DNA of 64,000 nt, taken from positions 361,735 to 425,734 of the forward strand of contig CAKQYS010000001.1 of NCBI GenBank assembly GCA_934293375.1. Direction: 5' to 3'. Numbering within the stretch: the first letter of the stretch is position 1; each line of letters starts with the position of its first letter. The translations under genes were made by a program, and so were the position numbers. Under the pieces are notes generated by a model. That model did no database searches and had not been told where the DNA came from. It saw nothing but the letters and a program-made list of their open reading frames with translations. This DNA is from an uncultured Lachnospiraceae bacterium (GTDB lineage Bacteria > Bacillota > Clostridia > Lachnospirales > Lachnospiraceae). This document shows, one piece after another, positions 17,753 to 26,873 of the stretch.

Positions 17753-18844
17753 CTATAATCGTTTCATATAATAATTCTTAACCGGCTGTTTGATATATCC
17801 TTTCAATTCCAATGCCAACAATGCACTCAACACTGCAGATACGGGCATTGCCGTTTTCCCGACAATCGTATCAATATACTCAGCCTCTAAACTCAGACAA
17901 CTATACACCATTTTTTCTGACTTCGCAAGTGAATATTCTGTCAACTCCGGTTTATGGCTCGAATTATCGTCACAAATATCAGTCCATTCCATATCTTCAA
18001 AAATATCCTCTACACAGCTTACGGGTCTTGCTCCATCACGAATCAACGCATTACATCCCTGACTATTTACATCTGTAATCCGTCCCGGTATCACATAGAT
18101 ATTTTTTCCCTGTTCCAGCCCCTGATCTACTGTGATCAGCGTACCACTCCGTTTTGCCGCTTCAACTACAAGTACACCATCACTATACCCGCTGATCAGA
18201 CGGTTTCGTTCCGGAAAGAGCCTTCCAAGCGGTCTTATCTCTGGTGGATACTCAGAAATAACTGCACCACTCTGCTCCATCCGCCGGTACAAATGATAAT
18301 TCTGTCTTGGATACATGGAATAGATGCCACCTGCAATAAATCCGGCAGTGTACCCGCCGACATCCAGTGCACCTTGGTGTGCAGCTCCATCAATCCCAAC
18401 CGCTAGTCCGCTTACCACACCGACATTCTTTTCCGCCAGTTTCCGGGCAAAATATTGTGCACATTCCATTCCATAGGGAGTCGCATTTCTTGATCCCACA
18501 ATCGCAATATTTTTATGCTGTGAACTTCTTAATCGTCCTTTGATATATAGTGCCGGCGGAGGATCCGGGATCTCCATAAACCTCTTCGGATAATCCGGAT
18601 GTCCCATATAGACAAAAGTTATATTCTGTTCACACAGCGCTCTCATTAATTTTTCTATTCGTCCCGGATCCTTATCTGCACTCCATTTTGCCATAATCGA
18701 ATCATTGAGCAGACTCGCCACTTCATAATCCGGCGCCCGGTATATATTTTCCGGTGTCTCATATTCATCTAACAATTTATTGATATATTTTCTTGTTACA
18801 TCTTTCATGCTGCATAGCCAAAGCCAGTACATATTCTCCGTCAT
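17753..18844 (-). CDS. dprA: DNA-processing protein DprA
   Basis: It loads RecA on incoming single-stranded DNA during transformation. The Rossmann-type domain shows IAIVGSRNATPYGMECAQ at about residues 113-130 and VVSGLAVGIDGAAHQGAL at about 142. Later blocks include LFPERNRLISG and GTLITVDQGLEQGKNIYVIPG. A short C-terminal winged-helix region follows. Length is 363 aa. The start overlaps the comM stop (ATGA), so the pair is coupled. Presence of dprA and comM does not alone show competence. Confidence 0.97.
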   Translation of the reverse strand: MTENMYWLWLCSMKDVTRKYINKLLDEYETPENIYRAPDYEVASLLNDSIMAKWSADKDPGRIEKLMRALCEQNITFVYMGHPDYPKRFMEIPDPPPALYIKGRLRSSQHKNIAIVGSRNATPYGMECAQYFARKLAEKNVGVVSGLAVGIDGAAHQGALDVGGYTAGFIAGGIYSMYPRQNYHLYRRMEQSGAVISEYPPEIRPLGRLFPERNRLISGYSDGVLVVEAAKRSGTLITVDQGLEQGKNIYVIPGRITDVNSQGCNALIRDGARPVSCVEDIFEDMEWTDICDDNSSHKPELTEYSLAKSEKMVYSCLSLEAEYIDTIVGKTAMPVSAVLSALLALELKGYIKQPVKNYYMKRL

Positions 18845-20364
18845 TTTGTCATGCCCTCCATTTCCCGAAATGTAAGAGCCTCCATCAGATGTACCTCTTC
18901 AATATTCTCTTTTCCATCCAAATCCGCAATACTTCTCGCAACACGCAATACTCTCTCGCTCGCCCGTGCCGACAGTTTCAGTCTGTCATATGCCATTTTC
19001 ATTATGCCACGACATTGCTTATCCAGACTGCAATATTCATTTAACAAAGAACCTGTAAGCTGGGAATTGAATAAAATTCCTGTTCCTTCATATCGTTTCT
19101 GCTGCAATATATGTACCCTTTGGATCTGTTCTTTTATTGTCTTAGAATCAGCTTCTCCGGAACATGATTTTTCATACAGATCCTCATATTGTACCGGTTC
19201 AACCAGCACCTGAATATCCATCCTGTCAAGAATTGGTTGACTGATATGGTTTTGATACCTTTGTCTGGCAAGCGGCGTACAGGTGCAGCGGTTCCTATCC
19301 GGATAGAATCCACAAGGACACATGTTCATCGCTGCAACCAGCATGAAATCAGCCGGGAATGTATAACTTGCATTCACCCTTGAAATCGTAACATGTCTGT
19401 CTTCTAAAGGCTGCCTTAATACTTCGATCGCATTTCTGTTAAACTCAGGAAATTCGTCCAGAAACAATACACCACGATGTGCTAGACTGATCTCACCCGG
19501 TCGCGGAATCATTCCACCACCGATCAAAGCACTGTGCGATATCGTATGATGTGGTGCACGAAACGGACGCCGCTTCATTAATTCCCCGGGGCTGCTTAAC
19601 ATACCACATACACTATATATTTTTGTAAGTTCCAGACTTTCCTGATAAGTAAGATCCGGCAGGATACCCGGAAGTCTTTTTGCTACCATGGATTTTCCGG
19701 ATCCGGGAGGACCCCCGATCAAAACATTATGCATGCCACATGCCGCAACTGTCACAGCTCTTTTTAAAAACGCCTGTCCTTTCACATCTTTAAAATCATA
19801 TACACACTCTTTTTCCAATGTCATCATGTCCTCTGCCTCTGTCAGCATCGGGACATTACGAAGAAAATGCGAGATCAAATCCGACAATGAATCTACACCA
19901 AACACTTGCATTCCTTTTACCAGTTTCGCCTCTTTCAGATTTGATACCGGTACGATGCATTTGGTGATCCCTTGTCGCATGGCTGCATCTACAATTGGCA
20001 ATACACCCTTCACCGGCTTTATTGTGCCGTCCAGTCCAAGCTCACCAAGATATAGGTATTGCCGGCATTTCTTCTCATTAAGATACTCATATCCACATAG
20101 CACTGCTACCGCAATTGCCAGATCAAATGCCGATCCGGATTTTCTGATATCTGCAGGTGACAGGTTGATCGTGATTCTTTTGGGTGTCATCCGGATCCCG
20201 CTATTACGGATTGCATTTCTTACCCTGTCACCCGCCTCCTTTACTTCCGAAGACAACAGGCCTACCAGCGAAAATGCAGGTAGTCCATCACTTACATCAG
20301 ACTCCACATAGATAATCGCACCATCCACCCCATGAATAGCACCACTCATCACACTGCTATACAA
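18841..20364 (-). CDS. comM: YifB/ComM family Mg-chelatase-like AAA ATPase
   Basis: In transformable bacteria ComM is a hexameric helicase that promotes branch migration. An N-terminal Lon-protease-like domain (residues 1-170) precedes an AAA module with P-loop GGPPGSGKS at 217-225 and Walker B VLFLDEFPEF. The conserved zinc-like segment NMCPCG...CTCTP is present. Length is 507 aa. The first codon is TTG in a YSSVMSGA context matching the family start MYS; an ATG five codons later is a possible alternative. It is co-transcribed with dprA. Confidence 0.93.
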   Translation of the reverse strand: MYSSVMSGAIHGVDGAIIYVESDVSDGLPAFSLVGLLSSEVKEAGDRVRNAIRNSGIRMTPKRITINLSPADIRKSGSAFDLAIAVAVLCGYEYLNEKKCRQYLYLGELGLDGTIKPVKGVLPIVDAAMRQGITKCIVPVSNLKEAKLVKGMQVFGVDSLSDLISHFLRNVPMLTEAEDMMTLEKECVYDFKDVKGQAFLKRAVTVAACGMHNVLIGGPPGSGKSMVAKRLPGILPDLTYQESLELTKIYSVCGMLSSPGELMKRRPFRAPHHTISHSALIGGGMIPRPGEISLAHRGVLFLDEFPEFNRNAIEVLRQPLEDRHVTISRVNASYTFPADFMLVAAMNMCPCGFYPDRNRCTCTPLARQRYQNHISQPILDRMDIQVLVEPVQYEDLYEKSCSGEADSKTIKEQIQRVHILQQKRYEGTGILFNSQLTGSLLNEYCSLDKQCRGIMKMAYDRLKLSARASERVLRVARSIADLDGKENIEEVHLMEALTFREMEGMTK

Positions 20365-20480
20365 ATCACATCATCCTTTCTATTTCATTCCATGTTCATA
20401 TGCGCACTCTACATCATGCAAAAACACGAACTGCTTTTCAATAGAAATGGGATATGCTGTATAGTAATAGGGATATGCAA

Positions 20481-20523
20481 CAAAAAAAGAAGACATGCAA
20501 CAATATTGCTGCATGTCCTCTTT
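20481..20523 (-). terminator. Rho-independent terminator of nrdR
   Basis: The stem GACATGCA/TGCATGTC is flanked by AAGA/TCTT pairing, and on the minus strand a run of seven T follows. It lies immediately after the nrdR stop and before comM. Confidence 0.85.
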
Positions 20524-20534
20524 GTACTCATATC

Positions 20535-20987
20535 TTACTGTATCAAAAGCTTCTTGATCTCACTCATAAATGTATTAACATCCTTAAATTCACGATATAC
20601 CGACGCAAATCTGACATAGGCAACCTGATCAAGACGCATCAGTTCGTCCATTACAATCTCACCGATCACGGTACTTTCAACCTCGCGTTCTTCTAAATTA
20701 AACACTGCAGTCTCGATTCTATCCACACATTTTTCAATCTGGTCAACCGATACCGGTCTCTTATGACAAGATTTCAGAACGCCTGACTCGATCTTACTTC
20801 TGTCATACGGTTCTCTATTCTTGTCCTTTTTGATCACGATCAATGGAATTGTCTCTACCTTCTCATAGGTAGTAAACCGTCTTCCGCATTCATCACATTC
20901 ACGTCTTCTACGAATGGATGCATTATCATCAGCAGGTCTTGAATCAATCACTCTTGTATTATCCTCTCCACAAAATGGACACTTCAT
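20535..20987 (-). CDS. nrdR: Transcriptional repressor NrdR
   Basis: It represses ribonucleotide reductase genes according to ATP/dATP level. The N-terminal zinc ribbon MKCPFCGEDNTRVIDSRP...CDECGRRF (residues 1-38) is complete. The ATP-cone domain follows, with VIKKDKNREPYDRSKI. The 150-aa length is exact for the family. A terminator follows directly. Confidence 0.97.
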   Translation of the reverse strand: MKCPFCGEDNTRVIDSRPADDNASIRRRRECDECGRRFTTYEKVETIPLIVIKKDKNREPYDRSKIESGVLKSCHKRPVSVDQIEKCVDRIETAVFNLEEREVESTVIGEIVMDELMRLDQVAYVRFASVYREFKDVNTFMSEIKKLLIQ

Positions 20988-21019
20988 CTGTTTTCCCTCT
21001 CTTTCTCTATCAAGGCCTT

Positions 21020-21277
21020 TTACTCACATTTGATCAGCACTTCTTCCACATCCACATCAACTAAAACAATATCGGGACCGATTCTGACAATCTTGCAAAA
21101 TGGTATTACATACTGTCTGCATGTACAAAAACATCCGAAAAACCGTCCCGGTCCGGGTACTATAATTTTCTGAATCCGACCACTACAAGGGTCAAATTCA
21201 AGATCGACCACATACCCAAGTCTTACACAATCTCTGCAGTTGATCACTTCTTTTTGACGAAGTTCTGAAAAACACAT
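21020..21277 (-). CDS. YlmC/YmxH family PRC-barrel protein
   Basis: A small protein (85 aa) found mainly in spore-forming Firmicutes. It shows the PRC-barrel pattern ELRQKEVINCRDCVRLGYVVDLEFD followed by GRIQKIIVPG. B. subtilis has two members of unclear function, one linked to sporulation. Start 21277 is preferred, since MCFSELRQKEVIN aligns with the usual start; an in-frame upstream reading adds ten unlikely residues. The central Cys-rich bit FFGCFCTCRQY is a feature of this copy. Confidence 0.82.
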   Translation of the reverse strand: MCFSELRQKEVINCRDCVRLGYVVDLEFDPCSGRIQKIIVPGPGRFFGCFCTCRQYVIPFCKIVRIGPDIVLVDVDVEEVLIKCE

Positions 21278-21347
21278 TTGATCACCATCTGACTTTGCCT
21301 GATGCACTCTATACCTACAACATATGCTGCAGACAGACTTATGGTTC

Positions 21348-22133
21348 CTATTGTATCACCTTCACCGGGCATTTTGCCACGCAGGCTTTGCAATTTGTGC
21401 ATTTTGCAGGGTCAATGTGTGCAACATTATTATCCATTGCAATCGCCTCATTCGGACAATTTCTGACACATAATGTACAACCGATACAACCGGCATTACA
21501 AGCGGCCTTTACATCCTTGCCCTTATCATGGGAATTACATCTGACTACCTGATCCAAGTCATATGTGACCATTTCGATCAGATGTCGTGGACATGCGGCT
21601 ACACATTTTTTACATGCTCGACATTTTTCCTTATCCACATATGCAATTCCCTTCACTAATGAAATGGCTCCATATGGGCATGCCTTTGCACAGTTTCCAA
21701 AGCCAAGGCATCCATAACTGCATGCCTTTGCACCTCCGTTTGGGCTCGTAGCCGCCAATGCACAATCCTGTGGGCCTACATATTCATACAGATCTTTTGC
21801 CTCATCACATGTACCTGCACACTTTACCACTGCAACCATTCTTGCCGCAGCCTCTACCTCCACGCCAAGCACTGCCCCGATCTTACCCGCCACATCTGCA
21901 GATGCAACCGGACATGCATTTGCCGGAGCTTCCCCTTTTGCAATGGCTGCCGCCAGCCCATCACAGCCGGGATATCCACAACCACCACAATTATTACCGG
22001 GAAGCAGTTCTCTGACAGCTACTTCTTTTTCGTCCACCTCAACCTTAAATTTGACCGAAGCGATACACAGAAGAATCGCTAAAATGATACCAACACCACC
22101 AACTACAGCAGCTGCAATCAATATCTCTGTCAT
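21348..22133 (-). CDS. rnfB: Rnf complex subunit RnfB (ferredoxin-type)
   Basis: The subunit takes electrons from reduced ferredoxin in the Rnf ferredoxin:NAD+ oxidoreductase. A single N-terminal membrane helix (residues 4-27) is followed by a [4Fe-4S] motif CGGCGYPGCDGLA (about 49-61). The C-terminal half has several 4Fe-4S ferredoxin motifs, such as CRACKKCVAACP, CIGCTLCVRNCP and CTNCKACVAKCP. It is the last gene of rnfCDGEAB. The ATG follows ATAGGAGG. Confidence 0.97.
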   Translation of the reverse strand: MTEILIAAAVVGGVGIILAILLCIASVKFKVEVDEKEVAVRELLPGNNCGGCGYPGCDGLAAAIAKGEAPANACPVASADVAGKIGAVLGVEVEAAARMVAVVKCAGTCDEAKDLYEYVGPQDCALAATSPNGGAKACSYGCLGFGNCAKACPYGAISLVKGIAYVDKEKCRACKKCVAACPRHLIEMVTYDLDQVVRCNSHDKGKDVKAACNAGCIGCTLCVRNCPNEAIAMDNNVAHIDPAKCTNCKACVAKCPVKVIQ

Positions 22134-22144
22134 ATTATCGCCTC

Positions 22145-22720
22145 CTATTTGATCAGTCCAGAAAATCCAAAGAACGCTATTGCCATCAGTCCCGCTGTCA
22201 AGAGGACAATCGGTGTCCCACGAAAGCTCTCCGGAATATCATTATATTCAATCTTCTCCCGGATACTTGCCAGAATTACAATTGCAATCGCAAATCCAAC
22301 TGCAGTTCCGACGCCATTCACAATGCTTTCAAGCAGCCCATATGACTTCTGGACATTCACCAGAGAAACACCAAGAACTGCACAATTCGTTGTGATCAAC
22401 GGCAGATACACACCAAGCGACTGATATAATGCCGGGACATATTTTTTCAGGAACATTTCTACCATCTGCACCAATGCGGCAATCACCAGAATAAATACAA
22501 TTGTGTTCATATACTCCAAATGAACCGGCACAAGCAGATACTCATAGATCAAACTCGTAACTGTAGAAGATATGAGCATAACAAAGATAACTGCTCCTCC
22601 CATACCAACCGCAGTATCCGTTTTCTTTGATACTCCCAGAAACGGACACAGACCCATGAACTGACTCAACACAACATTATTGACAAGTGCTGCTCCAATC
22701 GCAATCAAAATAATCTTCAT
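22145..22720 (-). CDS. rnfA: Rnf complex membrane subunit RnfA
   Basis: An integral membrane subunit of 191 aa with six predicted helices. The conserved NNVVLSQFMGLCPFLGVSKK region at residues 14-33 contains the cysteine that helps hold the intramembrane iron-sulfur site shared with RnfE. The TTNCAVLGVSL motif lies at about 109. It follows rnfE by 4 bp. Confidence 0.97.
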   Translation of the reverse strand: MKIILIAIGAALVNNVVLSQFMGLCPFLGVSKKTDTAVGMGGAVIFVMLISSTVTSLIYEYLLVPVHLEYMNTIVFILVIAALVQMVEMFLKKYVPALYQSLGVYLPLITTNCAVLGVSLVNVQKSYGLLESIVNGVGTAVGFAIAIVILASIREKIEYNDIPESFRGTPIVLLTAGLMAIAFFGFSGLIK

Positions 22721-22724
22721 ATGC

Positions 22725-23711
22725 CTATGCCTCCTTTCCTTCCGTCGTATCAGGACTGTCTACTGTCTCTTTCCTATCCGCATCAGGACCGTCTTCATCT
22801 TTGTGATCAGCTTTTTTATCTTTCGGATCTTCTGTTTCAACCGCTGGTTTCTTGCCGAGATCCGAAGATTCCGGTTCAGATACCGAGCCTCCGTCCCCTG
22901 ACGATTTTCCCGGATCTTTTGTATTTTCTTTTTCCTTAGCTTTCTTCTCAATCTGATCAGTGGATTCTGACTTTGTCGTTGTTGTTTCATCTGCAGCCTC
23001 CTTACCGGAATCTACATCCGTGTCATCTAATACAAAAAACCTGCCACCGCACATCATATTCGCACAATGTGCACAATCCTCGCTCCGGCATACATCATAT
23101 TCCTCTCCGGCTTTTTCTGCATTTCTCATCCTGGCTTTATTCTGAACTGCGATCAAAAACGCCAACACAAAGAAAGCACCCGGAGCCAGAATAAAGATCG
23201 TGATCGGTTCATATACCTTTGGCATGATCTGGATTCCAAACACAGTACCTGCTCCCAGCAATTCCCTGAACGCGCCAATGCTGGTCAATCCCACAGTAAA
23301 CCCAAGCCCCATGCCAAGTCCATCAAATGCAGATGGGATCACAGGATTCTTCGAAGCATAACTCTCGGCTCGTCCAAGGATGATACAATTCACTACAATC
23401 AGCGGGATAAAAATTCCCAGACTGTCATTTAGAGACGGCACAAAGCCTTCTAACAAAAATTGTACAACCGTCACAAATGACGCGATTACAATAATATACG
23501 CCGGTATGCGGACTCGGTCCGGGATGATTTTTCTCAGTAATGAAATCATCATATTACTCAGTGTCAAGATCACTGTCGTCGTAAGTCCCATTCCAACACC
23601 ATTGACCGCTGATGTTGTAACCGCCAATGTCGGACACATGCCAAGCATTTGTACAAATGTCGGATTCTCTTTTACGATACCATTATATAAACGCTCTGTA
23701 CACTTATTCAT
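22725..23711 (-). CDS. rnfE: Rnf complex membrane subunit RnfE with long charged C-terminal tail
   Basis: The membrane part (about residues 1-205) is standard RnfE: VQMLGMCPTLAVTTSAVNG holds the intramembrane Fe-S cysteine, and VVNCIILGRAESYA follows. The usual protein ends near residue 200-230. Here the chain continues to 328 aa. First comes a cysteine cluster CRSEDCAHCANMMC (spacing CX4CX2CX4C), then about 95 residues rich in Lys, Glu, Asp and Ser. The tail is in frame, ends before rnfA, and shows no frameshift. Start ATG 23711 follows AAGGAGG and overlaps the rnfG stop by 8 bases. Confidence 0.95.
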   Translation of the reverse strand: MNKCTERLYNGIVKENPTFVQMLGMCPTLAVTTSAVNGVGMGLTTTVILTLSNMMISLLRKIIPDRVRIPAYIIVIASFVTVVQFLLEGFVPSLNDSLGIFIPLIVVNCIILGRAESYASKNPVIPSAFDGLGMGLGFTVGLTSIGAFRELLGAGTVFGIQIMPKVYEPITIFILAPGAFFVLAFLIAVQNKARMRNAEKAGEEYDVCRSEDCAHCANMMCGGRFFVLDDTDVDSGKEAADETTTTKSESTDQIEKKAKEKENTKDPGKSSGDGGSVSEPESSDLGKKPAVETEDPKDKKADHKDEDGPDADRKETVDSPDTTEGKEA

Positions 23712-24315
23712 GACTGCTACCTCCTTCTATACTATGAAAGTAGCAAATGCCGCCATTCACTGCATTTGTGACAGCATTTGTTGTAATCGTCGCACCTGTC
23801 AGGGCATCAATCTCATTATCAGCAGTTGCACCATTCTTTGTATACTGGAATGACTCTACATTCTTACCTGCAAACTGCTCATAAAATTCAGATTCCTTTG
23901 CCTTCATACCAAGTCCTGCTGTTTCTGAAATTGACAGGAAAGATATTCCATTTACGGTTCCATCCTTCTGAATGCCCAGCGTAAGCTGAATATCTCCGCC
24001 ATAGCCTTCATGATCCGTGATCGTCATAACATATCCGACAGTCTCCGAATTCTTCACAGCAGTCATCACCTCATCGATCGTAACTGACGATGCATCATAG
24101 CCTCCCGTCGATAACACCTGCTCAGCATCCGATGCATCATAAGGCGCAAAACTTTCTGCATCTGCAAAAACTGTCTGATAGGCCTCTTCTTTCTGTTTCT
24201 GCTTCTGTTTCGCAATCGGTTTCTCAGTAATACTGTAGATCCAGCCCAGCAGCAGACCAGCCACTGCGGTAATTACAAACAGAATCAGTGCATCTTTTAC
24301 TAATGTCTTATTCAT
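23704..24315 (-). CDS. rnfG: Rnf complex subunit RnfG (covalent FMN)
   Basis: An extracytoplasmic flavoprotein subunit of 203 aa with one N-terminal membrane helix (about residues 8-30). The FMN attachment motif is seen as LTGATITTNAV near residue 180; the second threonine after GAT would carry FMN. ATG 24315 is chosen because AAGGGGG is upstream; the reading from TTG 24336 includes the ribosome site. It overlaps the rnfD stop by 8 bases. Confidence 0.95.
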   Translation of the reverse strand: MNKTLVKDALILFVITAVAGLLLGWIYSITEKPIAKQKQKQKEEAYQTVFADAESFAPYDASDAEQVLSTGGYDASSVTIDEVMTAVKNSETVGYVMTITDHEGYGGDIQLTLGIQKDGTVNGISFLSISETAGLGMKAKESEFYEQFAGKNVESFQYTKNGATADNEIDALTGATITTNAVTNAVNGGICYFHSIEGGSSHE

Positions 24316-25252
24316 GTGATTCAGCCCCCTTTCCAAATGGTTTCGGAGCTGTATAACGCTCGATCAAAGGTACAAATAAATTACCGATAATAATCGCATA
24401 GGACACGCCTTCTGCAGAAGAACCAAACATTCTGAAACAGAATGTCAAAATCGCAAGCAATACGCCAAACACAATCTTGCCATTTGGCGTGATCGGACTT
24501 GTTACATAATCCGTTGCCATAAACACTGCACCAAGCATCAGGCCACCTCCGCATACCTGTGCAGCTACATAATATAACGGATCTGCATGTCCGCCAGCCA
24601 GAGCATAGATCAGTACCATCACTGCAAATGTCCCTACATACACCAGAGGGATTCTCGGACTGATAATCTTTCGCACAACCAGATAAATAAATCCCATTAA
24701 TAATGCTGCGGCAGATGTTTCTCCAATCGTACCTGCAGTACTTCCAAGAAACATAGAAAGCAGATCAACCGTGCCCCCGTTCTTCATAACTGCAAGAGGT
24801 GTTGCTGTCGTAACGGCATCGTAGGTAAATGTCGTCATCTGACCTGTAAAAGACAACAGCAAAAAGCATCTTGCACCCAGTGCCGGATTCATAAAATTCT
24901 GACCAATACCGCCAAACAGCTGTTTTACGATTATGATTGCAAAAGCACTTCCAAGGATTGGCATCCAGTATGGCACATCCGCTGATAAATTGAACGCCAG
25001 CAGCAATCCTGTCACAACAGCGCTGAAATCTCCAACAGTGGATCTTCTCTTTGTGATATATTCAAAAAGCCACTCAAAAAATACACAGGATGCAATACTG
25101 ATCAGAATAAGCAGCATTGCACGAAGTCCAAAATTATATACACCGACGATACTGGCAGGAAACAGGGCTATTACAACATCAAGCATAATACTGCCGGTAG
25201 ACTGTCCTGACCTGACATGCGGTGACGAAGAAACTTTCTTTAATTCACTCAT
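24308..25252 (-). CDS. rnfD: Rnf complex membrane subunit RnfD (covalent FMN)
   Basis: A polytopic subunit of 314 aa. The start SSSPHVRSGQSTGSIMLDVV is typical. FGGIGQNFMNPALGARCFLL and the flavinylation region YDAVTTATPLA identify it; the threonine in that motif would hold FMN. A late MATDYVTSPITPNGK segment is also conserved. The ATG follows ATAGGAGG. Confidence 0.96.
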   Translation of the reverse strand: MSELKKVSSSPHVRSGQSTGSIMLDVVIALFPASIVGVYNFGLRAMLLILISIASCVFFEWLFEYITKRRSTVGDFSAVVTGLLLAFNLSADVPYWMPILGSAFAIIIVKQLFGGIGQNFMNPALGARCFLLLSFTGQMTTFTYDAVTTATPLAVMKNGGTVDLLSMFLGSTAGTIGETSAAALLMGFIYLVVRKIISPRIPLVYVGTFAVMVLIYALAGGHADPLYYVAAQVCGGGLMLGAVFMATDYVTSPITPNGKIVFGVLLAILTFCFRMFGSSAEGVSYAIIIGNLFVPLIERYTAPKPFGKGAESHE

Positions 25253-25263
25253 GTTCGCGCCTC

Positions 25264-26586
25264 CTATTTTTTTCTGGACGCCATCACACGGCGTCTGCCT
25301 GCACTAATGGATTGTGTCAACGGCCGCTTCGCAGGACATATATAAGAACAACATCCACACTCCATGCATTCCATGCCATCACATGAAACAAAAGCATCCA
25401 AATCCCCTCTGGCACTCAATGTCGCAAGTTTCGCCGGCATCAATCCACTCGGACAAACCGATGCGCATTTGCCACAACGGATGCAATTTGATGGTTCTGC
25501 CTCTGCTGCAGCATTATGAGACAGACAGAGGATTGCGGATAACCCCTTCACCGAAGGCACATCCAGAGAAACCATATCTTTTCCCATCATTGGACCACCG
25601 GCAATGATCTCCGCAGGTTCTCCATCAAGAAACCCTCCTGCAGCCTTCACAAGCTCCTGACAGTTTGTTCCGATCGGCACTTTAAGATTCACCGGATTCG
25701 TGATTGCATCTCCTGTCACAGTCACAATTCTGTCCATAAGCGGTTTCCCTTCAATCAAAGCCTCATAAACCGCAATGACAGTATCTACATTATTTACAAT
25801 ACATCCTACATCTGCAGGCAGCATCTTGGAATTCAGTCTCCGTTTCGTATTTGCATAGATCAACTGACGCTCACCGCCCTGAGGATATTTCGTCTTCATA
25901 ACATTCACTGACAGCTTTTCCTCATCTCTCACTGCTTCAGAAAGAATACGGATCGCTTCCGGCTTATTGTCCTCAATCGCAATAATTCCATGTGCATTTG
26001 GAAACAGATTGACAATAATCTTCAACCCTGTGACAAGTTTCCCCGGATCTTCCACCATACGACGGTAATCTGAAGTCAGATAAGGTTCACATTCTGCACC
26101 ATTCACGATCACATAATCAATCGACTCCTCGTCCTTTGGCGCCAGTTTCACATTTGTCGGAAATCCCGCACCACCCATACCTACGATACCGGCTTCTTTG
26201 ATCAGGTTTCTGACATCATCACAATACAGATCCTCTAATGGCTGTATGTTTTCATCAAAATCAATACATTCATACAACCCATCATTCTCAATGACAATTG
26301 ACATCACCATGTTACCACCGGTTGTCCGTCTTGGTTCGATCACTTTCACCGTGCCCGATGCAGATGCATGAATATTCGCCGATATGAAACCGGCTGCTTC
26401 TGCAATCTTCTGTCCCCGAAGCACCTTATCACCCTTCTTCACCAGTGGTTTCGCAGGTGCTCCAATGTGCTGGCTCAGCGGATATACCATATCTGATTTC
26501 GAATAATACTCCTGAATGGGCTTATCCATGGAAATATCCTTACCATCATAAGGATGAATTCCACCCTTAAAAGTCAACAATCCCAT
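25264..26586 (-). CDS. rnfC: Rnf complex subunit RnfC (NADH/FMN/Fe-S)
   Basis: A peripheral subunit that hands electrons to NAD+. The N-terminal barrel starts GLLTFKGGIHPYDGKD. The Complex I 51-kDa-like domain contains GIVGMGGAGFPTNVKL, the NAD/FMN glycine-rich loop, and INGAECEPYL-type VNGAECEPYLT. Two C-terminal [4Fe-4S] motifs, CIRCGKCASVCP and CMECGCCSYICP, are present. Length is 440 aa from ATG 26586, which follows GAGGTAG; the longer reading has no site. It is the first gene of the operon, downstream of the palindromic promoter. Confidence 0.96.
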   Translation of the reverse strand: MGLLTFKGGIHPYDGKDISMDKPIQEYYSKSDMVYPLSQHIGAPAKPLVKKGDKVLRGQKIAEAAGFISANIHASASGTVKVIEPRRTTGGNMVMSIVIENDGLYECIDFDENIQPLEDLYCDDVRNLIKEAGIVGMGGAGFPTNVKLAPKDEESIDYVIVNGAECEPYLTSDYRRMVEDPGKLVTGLKIIVNLFPNAHGIIAIEDNKPEAIRILSEAVRDEEKLSVNVMKTKYPQGGERQLIYANTKRRLNSKMLPADVGCIVNNVDTVIAVYEALIEGKPLMDRIVTVTGDAITNPVNLKVPIGTNCQELVKAAGGFLDGEPAEIIAGGPMMGKDMVSLDVPSVKGLSAILCLSHNAAAEAEPSNCIRCGKCASVCPSGLMPAKLATLSARGDLDAFVSCDGMECMECGCCSYICPAKRPLTQSISAGRRRVMASRKK

Positions 26587-26641
26587 AATACTACCTCGAT
26601 TCTCTACCATAATATGTCAAAATTACACAAAACACTAACTC

Positions 26642-26675
26642 ATATTGTAATATAAAACAGCAAAAATTACAATAT
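26642..26675 (-). promoter_or_regulatory. Promoter of rnfCDGEAB within a perfect inverted repeat
   Basis: On the minus strand TTGTAA (26667-26672) and TACAAT (26644-26649) are 17 bp apart. Both boxes are embedded in a 10-bp perfect inverted repeat ATATTGTAAT...ATTACAATAT (arms 26642-26651 and 26666-26675). The repeat could bind a dimeric regulator, or be an accident of box symmetry. Confidence 0.55.
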
Positions 26676-26687
26676 TTTTAACAAAAA

Positions 26688-26712
26688 AAGAGGTGCAAGA
26701 TCCTCCTGCACA
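26688..26712 (-). terminator. Probable terminator downstream of the repeat patch
   Basis: On the minus strand GTGCA and TGCAC pair around a 9-nt loop and are followed by CTC and seven T. It would stop transcription coming from the tRNA-Leu side before rnfC. Confidence 0.55.
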
Positions 26713-26872
26713 AGAGAATGCCTGCTTCCCGCAGGAGATGGGGTGCAGAGCGGAGATCTTGAACCTCGCAGGAGATGGGGTGAGTGTGGTCCTGTGGACC
26801 ATGCGCTACGAACCGACCGAGCCGGAGGCGAGATCTTGAAACCTGGGTTCAGGTCACGCTCTGCTCCAAAAC
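26696..26872. repeat. GC-rich tRNA-proximal repeat patch
   Basis: This patch is visibly richer in GC than its surroundings. It holds two imperfect direct repeats, each beginning gcaggagatggggtg (about 26737 and 26769) and ending gagatcttgaa(a)cct. The first phrase resembles the 3' end of the neighbouring tRNA-Leu, which reads gcaggagatggga on the same strand. On the minus strand the second phrase gives GGTTCAAGATC, like a T-arm. A small hairpin GGTCC/GGACC is included. No anticodon arm or ORF with a ribosome site is present. It is probably tRNA-derived debris or a dispersed repeat. Confidence 0.5.
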
Positions 26873-26873
26873 A

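Noticed and set aside
26730..26850. Second tRNA gene in the GC-rich patch
   Set aside because: Only acceptor-end and T-arm-like fragments are present; no anticodon arm or closed cloverleaf can be drawn.
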